The notes under the pieces are model-generated. The model had not been told where the DNA came from and did no database searches. It was given only the letters and a program-made list of their open reading frames with translations. DNA of 64,000 nucleotides from Dastarcus helophoroides. Its lineage: Eukaryota; Arthropoda; Insecta; Coleoptera; Bothrideridae. Below, piece after piece: positions 12,715-23,059 of this stretch (position 1 is its first letter; the number at the start of each line of letters is the position of its first letter). The DNA lies in contig CM053329.1 of assembly GCA_028583605.1 (NCBI GenBank), forward strand, positions 32,512,992 through 32,576,991, in the 5' to 3' direction. The position numbers and the translations under genes were made by a program.

Positions 12715-13500
12715 GCTGCTGAATGATTATGATAAACTTTTCTTTTAAAAGAACTCCTAAAGAAAATAATCCAGTGGAATCAAATCGTGAGATCTGGTTG
12801 ACCATTCAATGTCAAAATTTCGTAAACTTAATCATCCAGGAAACTTCGACTTTAATAACGGAATGTTTTCAGCTCTTACTTGTGCTAAAGCTTTGTCTTA
12901 TTAAAAGTACACTTCATCGCTATCAAGTTATTTAATTTTAGGTCACAAAAAATCCACGAACATTCGTTTATAACGTGCACCATTGACACCAAAGGTTTAT
13001 TCAACTTCACTTTCAAAAAAGTAAATACCTGCCAATGACTCGTTCATTTAAAAATTCAACCAAATAATATATTATTTGGACAATTTTTTTTTTCAATTTT
13101 TCGAGAATTACCTTCAACATGAAAGCAACAATTTTATTTATTAACAAATCCCTCCAAATTGAAATGAGGTTCATCTTTGAAGATGATTTTGTTTGGAAAA
13201 TTATCTTTAATTTTATTTTGTTCTGACCACTAATTAATGACACGTCTGCGCTTCCAATGACCTCTTAACTTTATTTTTTGGGTTAGCTAAATTTTACAAG
13301 GATGTAAATGTAAATATTTGTGCAAAATTCGCCAAACACTTGATACACTAATATTTAATTCTTGTAAACGTCCTAAAATTAATGTTGTTGATTCATCCAG
13401 CAGACTTTGATCAACAGCAGCAATGCTCTCTTCACTACGAGCAAGTTTTGATCTACCAGAATTTGGGTTTTCATGAACATAATCTTCTTTCTTTGTCAAG
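12715..13500 (-). pseudogene. Tc1/mariner-superfamily transposase relic
   Basis: On the minus strand, 13499 to 13287 encodes a helix-turn-helix region with RSKLARSEESIAAV and then RLQELNISVSSVWRILHKYL; QELGIS.STLWRILHKDLHL is the familiar form. Further down the strand, in shifted frames, come IIFKDEPHFNLEGFVNK (about 13190-13140; the first catalytic Asp region, usually FSDEAHF), a segment like VNKQNC, and near 12810-12735 a DLTPLDYFLWGFLKEKV-like stretch that would hold the last catalytic acid. Stops and frameshifts throughout make it inactive. Terminal inverted repeats were not found. The parent is a family widespread in insects, distinct from the mariner at 2.8 kb. Confidence 0.82.
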
Positions 13501-13633
13501 TGCCTATCTGTACCAGATGTTGGCTACTATAACCTTTAGTTTAAGCTTGTTTAGAGCTGCTTAGAACAATTCTGTTGTCATTGAGAACCAAGCTATTAAG
13601 TTTTTCAACCAAGAAATTCTTGTTCTCCTGGCA

Positions 13634-14860
13634 TTTCTTTTTCACATCACCTTTCCTTGTAATATGCATTGCAGTAGAATGTGTTGGTTTCTAATAATGT
13701 GTCCCAGATATTGAATCCTTCTTGTCCTTATAGTGTTTAAAATTTCCCTTTCTTTACCTACTTTTCTAAGAATTTCGGTGTTGGGTCTATGTTCTGTCCA
13801 AGATACCTTCAGCATTTTTCTGTACAGCCACATCTCATACGATTCGATCTTTTTCAGTGTGGCTTCCGTTAGCGTCGATAATTTTACTCCATAGCAGTAC
13901 TGAAAACACGTAGCATCTCAATATCCTGATTTTCGTAGTCAGCGTAGGTCTCGGCTTTTGTAACTCAATGACAGTTTAATGGGCACACTTCTGCCTTTCT
14001 TAATTCTGCACTTAATTTCTTGCAAGTGGTCCCATTGATCGTTGCTGGAAGAGCCCAGGTATGTGTATTTGTTTACTCTTTGTATCGTTCCACATTCCAG
14101 TCTCAACTGTATTATATCGCTGATGTTTTTGCTTATGATCATATATTTGATTTTATCGGTGTTAATGTCAAGTCCATATCTTTCGCTGCAGGATACAGTC
14201 TCTTCATTATTTGTTGTATATCTTGTATATTATTAGTGAATATTACTGTATCATCGGCATATCTGATGTTATTCAGCCTTTGTTCATTTAGCAACATTCT
14301 CTCTTGTGCACTATCTAGGGCTTCTCTGAATATTTGCTCTGAGTAGGTATTAAACAGTAGCGGTGACAATACGCAACCCTATCTTACTCCTCCTACAATA
14401 TTTATTGGACCGGTTTGGTCTTCTTCAATCCTTATATGGGCCTTCTGGTTCCAGTATAGGTAGAGTCTCATGTCTTTGTCATCTTCGCATATGCTCTGTA
14501 GAATTTGTATCATTTTTTTATGTTACACTCTATCAAATGCCTTCTTATAATCCACAAAGCAGCCGTGAACTTCGCAGTTCATATCTCTACATCTTTGGAA
14601 TAAAACCTGAATGCTGAATAAGGCTTCTCGTGTTCCAACTGCATCTCTGAATCCAAATTGTGTGGGTGCTATCTACTCTTCACACCTTTTATATATTCTC
14701 CCATGAATGATTTTCAGAAATAGTTTTAATAAATGACTCATCAGGCTTATCGTTCTAAACTCTTCGCATCTTTTAGCGCTTGGATTTGTAAGGATAATTA
14801 TGAATGCTGATATAAGCCATCGTTCTGGGATAATACCCGTGTTGTATATATGCTTAAATT
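13634..14860 (-). pseudogene. LINE reverse transcriptase relic, palm to C-terminus
   Basis: Reading the minus strand from 14860 downward: IIPERW (about 14835), then a TNPSAKRCEEFRTISLMSH stretch, HGRIYK, APTQFGFRDAVGTREALF, CFVDYKKAFDRV (about 14560), GCVLSPLLFNTYSEQIF, then NIRYADDTVIFTNN (about 14270-14230) with the YADD catalytic box, a YTYLGSS segment (about 14060) and WTEHRPNTEILRKVGKEREIL with RRIQYLGHIIRN (13800-13690). The order is that of RT motifs 1-7 followed by the C-terminal domain of an insect LINE. In-frame stops and one or two shifts disable it. Plus-strand frames across this interval are antisense shadows. Confidence 0.9.
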
Positions 14861-15260
14861 AAATTAAATTGAACATAATCAGTTGCCTTAATTTTTTTAC
14901 TAGCTTTTAAATTGTTGATTCATTTCTACCATTTACCACACTAAAAAATTTATGATTTTTAATAAATATTAATTGTAAAGAGTATTAATTTTCGTAGTGT
15001 GTTTCAATAATTTTAAAGCCATGTTCCTCCGTGTACGTATCCATGATTAAAACTGTATATCATTACGGTTGTCAAATATCATTCACAACGTTTCAACCAT
15101 TTTGCGTTCAAGAAATATTTGGTGATGATATCTGGGCGCGATTTTTTGAAAAACCCCGTATCAGGGATGGGCAACATTTTTGACCAACAGGACAAATAAA
15201 ATTTGTTGATAGGGGCCGGAATGGATCAAAAATCTCCCGTAAAATAAAAAGTGGGCACCC
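14861..15260. other. non-coding, possible hAT end
   Basis: Short unique sequence with a TIR-like cagggatgggcaac near 15165. No convincing partner end was found, so no element is called. Confidence 0.4.
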
Positions 15261-16745
15261 TGCGAATTGTGTTTAAGGTTCAAAATTGAATTTTGGAATT
15301 TTTTTAGACATTTTAACTTTAAATTGGGAAATTTCATTTTAATTTAGTGCTTTTTAGGCTTTTTAGCGTTTTGGCTCGTTTATATATCTACCTCTCTCTA
15401 TATTTTAGGTTTTTCTTGAAATTTCGACTGTCTTTCAAAATTCGTCTTTTTTTCAGAATTTTTTCTAGACGTTCATCTTTTTTAAATCGAATTTCTTAAA
15501 TTGCAATTAATGCCTAAAACTTTCAATTTGTTCTTTAAATTTTTTCATTCTTATGAAATTTCCACTTTTCCTTTAAAATTGTTTCTAGCAAAATTTGGTT
15601 TTCTGGAAATTTCTTCGAAATTCAAGTTTTTATCAAAAATTCAACTTTTATTTTTCTTGTACAGTACGATTTTATTTCTAAGAAGCAAGCTGTTTTTATT
15701 TAACTTTCTCTAAGAAATTTGGTTTTTTTTAGATTCGATTTTTTCTGAAAATTTTTTAAAAAATTTTAAAAAATCGGCTTTTTTAAATTAGTCATTTTTT
15801 AAAATTTTAATTTATTCTTGAAATTCGTTTTTTTTCAAAATTTTTAATTTTTATCAAAATTTCACTTTCCTTATAAATTTATTTTCCGTTCGACATATTT
15901 CTCAAAATGCTGATTTACCAAAAATTTCTTTTTTTTTTCTCTTTTTTTTTTCATTGTCTTTAAATATTGGTTTTCTCTAAAAATGCTGAATTTAGTTTCA
16001 AAATTCGACATTTTCTATTTCTCAAAATATCGATATCGATTTATTCTTCGATGTTTTTTATCGAAATTTTCAATTTTTTTCCCGAAAATTAATCCAAATT
16101 TTATTGAAAAGGCCAACAATTGTTCCTTAAATGTCAGTTATTTTCTCAAATTTTAAAATGTTGCGCTTCTGCAAATTTTAACCTTTGCCCCAAATTTATG
16201 AAATTTAATGAAGATTTTAATTTTTTCTCCATAGTTGCTTTTTTGAAGTTCAATTTTACTCCCAAAATTCGATTTTTTTCTCGCAATTTGACTCTCTGTG
16301 AAATAATACAAATTATTAAAAGTACGTTTTTTTTTTCCCTAAACGCTTATGATTTTACTCCAAATTTGACTTTATTTAGGTTGGTATTTTTTCTAAAAAT
16401 GTTGAGTTTTCTCTCAGAATGAAACATTTCAAAATACTTATTTTGACTCAAAATTTTTTTTTTAATTTTAACTTTTTTTCTCTCTCTTTGATTCAAATTT
16501 TTAAAAAAAAGTTAAAGACCTCTCCCAAAATTTTGAAATTTCTCTCAAAATATAATCCATTGTATTAATGCAAATATCGAGTTTTTCCGGTGAAATTTTC
16601 ATACTAATCGAAATTTGTTTTCAATATTTGTCTTTTTTGAAATACGATTTTTTTTATAATATAATTTAAGTTTCTCTGAAAAAATTCGTTTTTTTTTAAA
16701 CTCCATCTTCAGTATAAATGTGGAAAGTTTTTAATTTACACTTTT
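15261..16745. repeat. degenerate motif tract, pyrimidine-rich on plus strand
   Basis: Same imperfect unit (tttctcaaaatttcgac and variants) as at 5.6-7.2 kb. Frames such as 15501-15713 and 16120-16422 are F/L/S/K-rich products of the repeat. Confidence 0.65.
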
Positions 16746-16760
16746 TCTCTTTTTTTGTGT

Positions 16761-16847
16761 AACGGACTCGTCTTTGCTTATCTTCAAAGATTAAAATACA
16801 AATCTTTCTTGGTTTTAGAGGACAGGAATTTGTAGTTTCAATTTTTT
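16761..16847. mobile_element. PLE1 tail, inverted dimer (very short)
   Basis: A minus-oriented tail starts at aacggactcgtctttgctta (16761) and runs through cttcaaagattaaaatacaa. It switches at about 16805 to a plus-oriented tail (tcttggttttagaggacagg) ending in tttcaatttttt. Both halves match the outermost sequence of the element at 54-56 kb. The copy therefore has the same inverted plan with a much more severe internal truncation. Confidence 0.7.
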
Positions 16848-16849
16848 AC

Positions 16850-19800
16850 ATTTTTTCTTGATTTTTCGAATTTTCAATTCATTTTCAAAATCTGAGAAAA
16901 AAATCATTTTCCTTAAAAGCATGTATTTTTAAGAAAATAAGAAGGTAATATTAGTGAAAAAAGTTGGTCTTTTCTCTAAGTTAAGTCATATTTCTAAAAA
17001 TTAAGCGAAAATTATAATAAAAGCAGCATTAATGTCGGTAAAAATATTTTTTTCGAAATTTCGAAAGGAGTAGTTCTTGGAAATTCAATTTTTTTAGAAA
17101 GTGGGCTTAAATGATGTAGAAAAAACATAAAAGTTTCGAGAAAACTATTTTGGACAATATCACCTTTAAAAATAAATTACGTATAAGTATGGCTGATTTA
17201 TGTAAATCGGTCTTGTGTAATTCCTCTGTAATTTTGGCCAGTTAATATTGCTTTCTGCTTGCAACTACTATGCAATGACCAAAAGTAAACTTTTCACTCA
17301 ATATATATGTATATATCTGTCTTCTCTCAATACTAGGAATTTTTAGGACCAACGTAGAAATGTCGAAATTTATCGTATCTTAAGTATAATATCAAACTTT
17401 TCGCAAAAATGTTTAAATCTTTAATTTATACTGATGATTTGAATAAATTCAAATAAAAATATTGGATAAAATGAAATTTTTGAGGACATTATTAAATAAG
17501 CGAAATTCTCGTTCAAAATTTTTAATGAAAGTGTAAATTTTCGATTTTAATCTGAAACTTTAAGAATCCAAAAAAAATTAAAGTCGAAATTTCCGAATAA
17601 ACCTCATAAGTCACTGAGTTTACGGTCAAATTTCAAATAGAATCTTATTATTCTATAAAACAACGTACATCAACATTTTGGGATAAATGTAGACATGTTT
17701 CAGAGAAAAATTTTTGAACCCAAAATAGGCAGATCAGGATGTTACCCTAAAGTTCGAAAAAAATTAAAAAATTACGACAATAATTCAAAAATTTGTGAAG
17801 AAAATCAAAATTTTCATGAAAAAAACTTCAATTTTATAAAAGTTTGGTTTTTTTCAAAATTTTATTCTGGAAAGCAGAGTGGATATTGAATTTTCGAAAA
17901 AAATATATGTTTATTTATGCATTTGACCGAATTAGATATTCGTCACGGGCCGGCTAGTATCCACCCCTGACTGCTTTTAATTTTTGAAAAATCTAATGAA
18001 ACTGGTTTAAAAGTTTCATTCATGTCAGTAGCGTAGCTTTAACAATTTTCAGGTTCGTTATAATTTTTGTTATAGTTGTAGCAAAATTATATTACGCATT
18101 TAATGATGGGTACAACCAAAGTAAAATCCGTTTTGAAGTTAATCGAAAAAAGGTTTACTGGTTACTCTTAAGACCAGAACTTTGAAAAAAGCTGATTTTA
18201 TTTCGATAGAGAGCTGACATACAAACTGATTGTAACATTTAATATTTTAAGGCTCCTTGCACCCAAATCTCTAGTTTTATTAAACTTGAAATATAATTTC
18301 AGAAAGTTAAACTTTAAATTACCAAACATTCTAAATAAAACGTAGCAAATAACTGCCGGGGCTTCCATTCTCTATCCTAATTTACCCTTCTAAGTCCAAC
18401 TTAGCCAAAATTAATTATTTAAATACCCAACTAAAAAAGTGAGTCATGATATATCAGCAGCTTTCACCAATTACTTATTTTTTGCGACCGGTAATAATTT
18501 ATCTCCCTTAAAACAAACTCATAATTAATCTTGATCTTGGACGTCCTCGCAGCCAATTATTGTCCTTCTATTCAGAGGGTGACTGAACTGGCAGCTCTAA
18601 AGTGATGCTTTTATTTCGCGGAAACAAAAAACTTATGTTTTTTAATGGTTCAAATCGCATGACTGAGCTGTAAGACAAATTAAACTGACATAATAAATCT
18701 TCGATTGTAGCCGAAAGTCTTAGATAACTTGGCTATTCAATTTTCCACCTCACACCCTTAACTTCCGCAGGGGATTTATGCAGACAAAAGCAAATATATG
18801 GCTTTTACTTTCGGATACAAATGGCCATCTGACGCATTTTATATTTTAAGAAGATTCAGGTGGAATATGTATCCATTTAAGACTTCCCGGCTCCATTAAA
18901 AATAATTTAAAGCGATGTATCGTTTCGACAAATAAATTTTAGGAAAATGTTGTCTAATACCTAAAGTACATTAGGAAAAACCAAAGTGGTATATATTAGT
19001 GGTAATAAAATTGTTGTAAAACTAAAACTTCTGAACTTTTAGCAGTAAGTAGAATAATAAGGAGAGATAACTAAAAAAAAATAGTTGGCTATTTCTTTAC
19101 CGATCATTTTCCCCTTTTATAAAATGCACAACACACCACTGCTATTGTGTAAAGAATAACCAAAAATTAAATGCAACCGTTTGAGCTTTGTTAAAAAAAT
19201 TGTTAAATTTAAGCTTCACCAGTAACATTAGTGATACTATTTGAATAACGTCCAAAATTTTTCTAAACATTTATATCAGATTTGATTATACATGTTTTTT
19301 TTTATTTCGCCCTTTAGACAGTCTTGGTTACAGTTTCCAATCTACATGCATTATATTAACAACAAAAATCCCATCTGATGTATACAGATAACTTCGTAAG
19401 AAACCACAAAGAAACTTCCAGATGTTTGAATAGCATGGCGCAATATTCGATAAATTCGCCAGAATATGTTTTAAAAAATTGAGCAAAGAAGATATCACCA
19501 CATCTACCGTAAAGTTAAATTTGACAATTTGCAATTTCATATAGCAGGTTTTATTTGAAATGCAAAACTCTTCCTCGGAGATTGCCTTTGGTTTCATAAA
19601 ATGTTCCTTACATCTCGGTACATTGTCGCAATTTTAGTAAAAGGATAAATGATAACATTAAATTCTCGACAAAAATAATCTTTGATGTTCATCCGTAAAT
19701 TTGCAAATATTTATTAAATGTAAAATTTCAGTTAATAACAGGCAACCTTAATTAAGATCAGTCGGTTTCAAACCGAAAATTTCCATTCTTTCACCCCGAT

Positions 19801-20300
19801 GCAATAATAGTGACAGCACCAGTGAGTAAATTTGCTGAAATTAATAAGACGCCTTGCGGTTTAAACAGGATCATCCAGTGCAAAGGAAAGTTTCTTTCAA
19901 ATGAGATATATTTTCAATAAAACGGGAAAGTTTCCTAAAATGAAATTTATTAAATTAGAATTCTGTCGGCGATGGAGCCTCCCCAATTTCTTTTGTACTG
20001 CAGTATTTCTAACAAAGCCACGAGCGAACTCCCCAAAGGGTTTCATTGAACAATTCTTTGCGTTATTTACTTTCCTGCCTTTAGGATGTCACTTAAAGAT
20101 ATTTTAGCGCGTTTGTCTGAAAACTTCACAAGTATAAATCGAAGAAATGAGCCTTTAAGAATAATTTTTGAAATAATCATAAGTTAAATGTTGCAAGAAT
20201 ATAATATAATTCGGAAAAAAAACCTTTCAGGGTTATATTTTGCGTTTTTATTTTATTTAAGATAAATTCGAAATTTGCAACAAATCGTATTAGAAATAAT
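16850..20300. other. non-coding, no gene recognised
   Basis: AT-rich motif filler to about 17900, then more complex sequence. A minus frame at 19328-19597 (89 residues) has a hydrophobic middle but no family match I can recognise. No TIR, LTR or RNA gene seen. An AT dinucleotide run lies near 17302-17318. Confidence 0.45.
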
Positions 20301-21287
20301 AGGGTCAAGTGTGAGGATTGTAAAACCGGGGTAAATGGAAACAGCCTATTTATTTTTAAAACGTCGAACTCTAGAAAGTTTAAACTAATGGAAATTATAG
20401 ACTGTAATATATAGATTAGTTAGTAAAACTTTAATACACTAACCAGGAGAATAAAAGTGTCACGATTTTTTATGTGGAAAAGTGCAAAAATTACTAGAAA
20501 ACAGTTCAAAGGTGCTTCAGCATTATTTTGACAAAAATTGTAAAATATAATTATGAGTAAATTATTGATAAATACTCTTAATTAACATAATATAAGTTGA
20601 AAAATTGCATGATCATTTGAAGTTATAAATGTTCACAGATGATGTAAGTTGGCATTTATAATTGTCCCAGAAAATTCATTGACTAAGGAAAATGTGAAAC
20701 AAAATAATGAGATAATTGTAAACATCAATTAATGCACAAGTTATGAGACTTTTTTTTGAAAGTCAAAATTGTCTGAACTACAAAAAGACGTTTGAATATC
20801 AGGAATAGCTCCAGCCAACGTCATCTGAGGTTTTGCATCTAATGGAATTTGTCTTGTAAATGCTACAAATGTTTCAGGTCGTCAATTAGACCCTATTCTT
20901 CTACCAAAATATAGAAAGCCAAAAAATGATATCCGGCTCCACTACCCAAATAGAAGATAATAAAAGTACATTACGAATAAAGTTCATCCGAAACATCAAA
21001 GGCAGTTACCCCATTGAAAATTATTATAAATTGTAGCACATCCAAAATAACTGTTCTCAATTACCCCAATATGTTTGACTATCATTGAAAGCGAGGGGGT
21101 AATTGTAAACTGAATTTTTTGAAAAAAATCTTGCAAAAATTTGCATATGTAACAATACAAATTAACACAAGATTTAATCACTAATTGTATCAGTTATATA
21201 GTTGCCCCAATTTGATTTTCATTAAGAATACTTGGAGCTCCGAACTTCAAACTTTCAAAATCGTTTACAGTTACCCCACTTGGCCCT
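20301..21287. mobile_element. non-autonomous TIR element (about 990 bp), unclassified
   Basis: The left end agggtcaagtgtgaggattg (20301) is an imperfect inverted copy of the right end, which reads agggccaagtggggtaactg on the minus strand from 21287. Both continue into taaa. Both flanks show aat next to the end, a possible short target duplication. Inside, the word ggggtaattgtaaac and its complement recur (near 20329, 20710, 21007, 21062, 21096 and 21268), like subterminal binding sites. No coding capacity. Superfamily uncertain. Confidence 0.6.
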
Positions 21288-21983
21288 AATTCAGTACAGT
21301 TAGGGTAACGTACCAATGAACAGTCAACAGACCAAATGAAATCATTTTTACTTATAAAGTATTTGAAATTTTATCAAAATTTTCTTGTGTTGTAAGTGAA
21401 AAACAGAAAAATTGTTTATTTTCAGATATACACACTTTTTTCTACAATCAGTTTAAATATTTGTGGAATTGATAACTGTGTTAATTGTGTCTCAAATAAA
21501 AGGCATTCATTGGCAAGTCGCAATAAGTCGATGATAACACAGTTTATGAGATCGCTTCGTATTGCCCTATTTTCGATTTCAACCGCGGTTACGTTGCGTG
21601 CACTTTAATAAACTAATTCTAATTCCGAAAATATTTATCTAAATAAAATAATGAAACGACAAATTTTGACCTACATTCTATCCTTCAAATAAATCAAATT
21701 TCTTCTTAAATCAAAATATTACTCCATGTATCAAAAAGCTATGGAATGCAAGCACCCATTTTTTAATTTTCTTTTCTCAACAACTATTACAATATTTAAA
21801 AAACCTGCAGTTTTTCCATAATTGTGGTCCAACATCTACTAATCGTATTAAAATTTAAATTTTATCTTTAAAATCCTAGGATAACGGGGAAAAACGGTCA
21901 ATTCTGACACATTTTGAGCTGTTTCTTTGATTCTAATGCACAGACCAATAGATGTGAACATTTATTAGATTCGGAGTTTGGAA

Positions 21984-22026
21984 ACCAAAGACCGGTTTCG
22001 ATCTTGATAGATCTCGTCAGTGTGGT
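21984..22026 (-). ncRNA. type I hammerhead ribozyme, inverted copy
   Basis: On the minus strand: CUGACGA core, stem II GAUCU/AGAUC with loop AUCA, then GAAA, the self-complementary ACCGGU as minimal stem III, and C as the cleavage nucleotide (GUC), followed by UUUGGU. Stem I pairs ACCACA with UUUGGU with one mismatch (C opposite U), so it is slightly weaker than the plus-strand copy. Confidence 0.78.
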
Positions 22027-22502
22027 ATATCCAACTCAAATGCTAACAAATGTTCCGACAAGTAAGTACTAAAGAATTCACGGACGTCAAGCGTGTGACT
22101 CTTAGTACTACCGCCTATTGGTCCATAGAGAAACTGTGGCCATCGCCAACAATGTTGTATGCAAGTAGAATGCAACCTAGACTACAAATTCATGCAGCTC
22201 TCCAGGCGTGTTAGAATCCTTGTCTTCTGGGAAATGTTTCCTAGAGAGCAACCGCTTCGCTAGGTGGTAGTGTTTCAACTGTTGATAGTTCACCTACCTA
22301 TCATTCACTATACACGCCTGGAGGGCTGCATGACCTTGTAGTCTAGGTTGCATTCTACTTGCATACGACATTGTTGGCGATGGCCATAGTTTCTCTATGG
22401 ACCAATAGGTGGTAGTACTAAGAGTCAGAGTCACACACTTCACGTCCGTGAATTCTTTAGTACTTACTTGTCGGAACATTTGTTAGCATTTGAGTTGGAT
22501 AT

Positions 22503-22545
22503 ACCAGACTGACGAGATCTAACAAGATCGAAACCGGTCTTTGGT
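22503..22545 (+). ncRNA. type I hammerhead ribozyme
   Basis: All invariant parts are present. Stem I: accaga (22503-22508) with tttggt (22540-22545), six pairs including one G-U. Core CUGACGA at 22509-22515. Stem II: GAUCU (22516-22520) with AGAUC (22525-22529), loop AACA. GAAA at 22530-22533. Minimal stem III formed by ACCGGU (22533-22538), which is palindromic and could also pair between two molecules. Cleavage is predicted after C22539 (GUC). Short palindromic stem III is characteristic of hammerheads in PLEs and retrozymes. Predicted product: self-cleaved RNA monomers of about 382 nt. Confidence 0.88.
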
Positions 22546-23059
22546 TTCCAAAGTTCGAATCTAATAAATGTTCACACTTATTGGTCTGTGCATTAGAATT
22601 CTTGTCTTCCGGGAAATGTTTCCTAGAGCGTAACCGCTTCGCTAGGTGGCAGTGTTTCAATTGTTGGTAGTTCAGCTACCTATGATTCACTATACAAGCC
22701 TGGAGGGCTGCATGAATTTGTAATCTAGGTTGCATTCTACTTGCATACGACACTGTTTCTTTGACACGATTTAAGTCCCTAGAAGTAGCTTTTTCAAATG
22801 ATATATCACACGATATACTAAATAAAACTTAATTTTTCGAAAAACAAATTAACCCTTTATTTTGTTATAAAATATTTTCATTTTCCAATCGTTGGCTTGC
22901 GATATTTGCATGGATTTTCGAAAGCTAACGCTGCGCAAAATTTCAAATTTCTACGTGAAATACTTTTCGAGAAAAACCTCTTTGTGGCAGACGGACGAGC
23001 AGACACGAGAATATAAGGGTTCCGTTTTTTAAATTTAAGGTACAGAACCCTAAAAAGAC

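Larger units (their letters stand above)
21931..22752. mobile_element. hammerhead-bearing retroelement (PLE2 or retrozyme-like), tandem plus inverted units
   Basis: An 822-bp insertion flanked by the 12-bp direct repeat ctgtttctttga (21919-21930 and 22753-22764). The related sequence at 39.95 kb has only one version of the site. It is built from one 382-bp unit: a full plus unit 22211-22592, a second, partial plus unit 22593-22752, and an inverted partial unit 21931-22210 that pairs with 22313-22598. The first 160 bp of the two plus units align almost fully (ttagaat(c/t)cttgtctt start). It has no coding capacity; the short frames inside are accidental. Each unit carries a type I hammerhead. 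Unit size, tandem repetition and the ribozyme fit metazoan retrozymes or PLE terminal repeats. Confidence 0.8.
21502..23057. repeat. interspersed repeat family A, copy 1 (interrupted)
   Basis: Matches 39540-40272 along its length: shared landmarks are aacacagtttatga, ggaatgcaagcacc, ttttctcaacaactattac, acattttgagctg, cgttggc and a closing gaaccctaaaaa. Near the end, agggttccg and cagaaccct can form a hairpin. Without the insertion at 21931-22752 and one copy of the target duplication it is about 720 bp, close to the 733 bp of copy 2. No coding sequence. Class unknown; the hairpin end recalls Helitrons, but the typical CTRR placement is not clear. Confidence 0.75.

Noticed and set aside
14020..14617. 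Plus-strand frames of 64-108 codons, hydrophobic and cysteine-rich
   Set aside because: Antisense shadows of the minus-strand reverse transcriptase that includes the YADD box.
15165..15257. cagggatgggcaac with gtgggcaccctg as a possible 93-bp hAT MITE
   Set aside because: The two ends match poorly and no target duplication is visible.
22294..22660. Minus-strand frames of 61 and 67 codons
   Set aside because: They lie in the coding-free hammerhead element and are interrupted in its other copies.
22981..23057. Helitron 3' end for repeat family A (hairpin agggttccg/cagaaccct followed by ctaaaa)
   Set aside because: The CTRR-like bases fall within the hairpin, no 5' TC end was identified, and no Rep/helicase is present; left unclassified.
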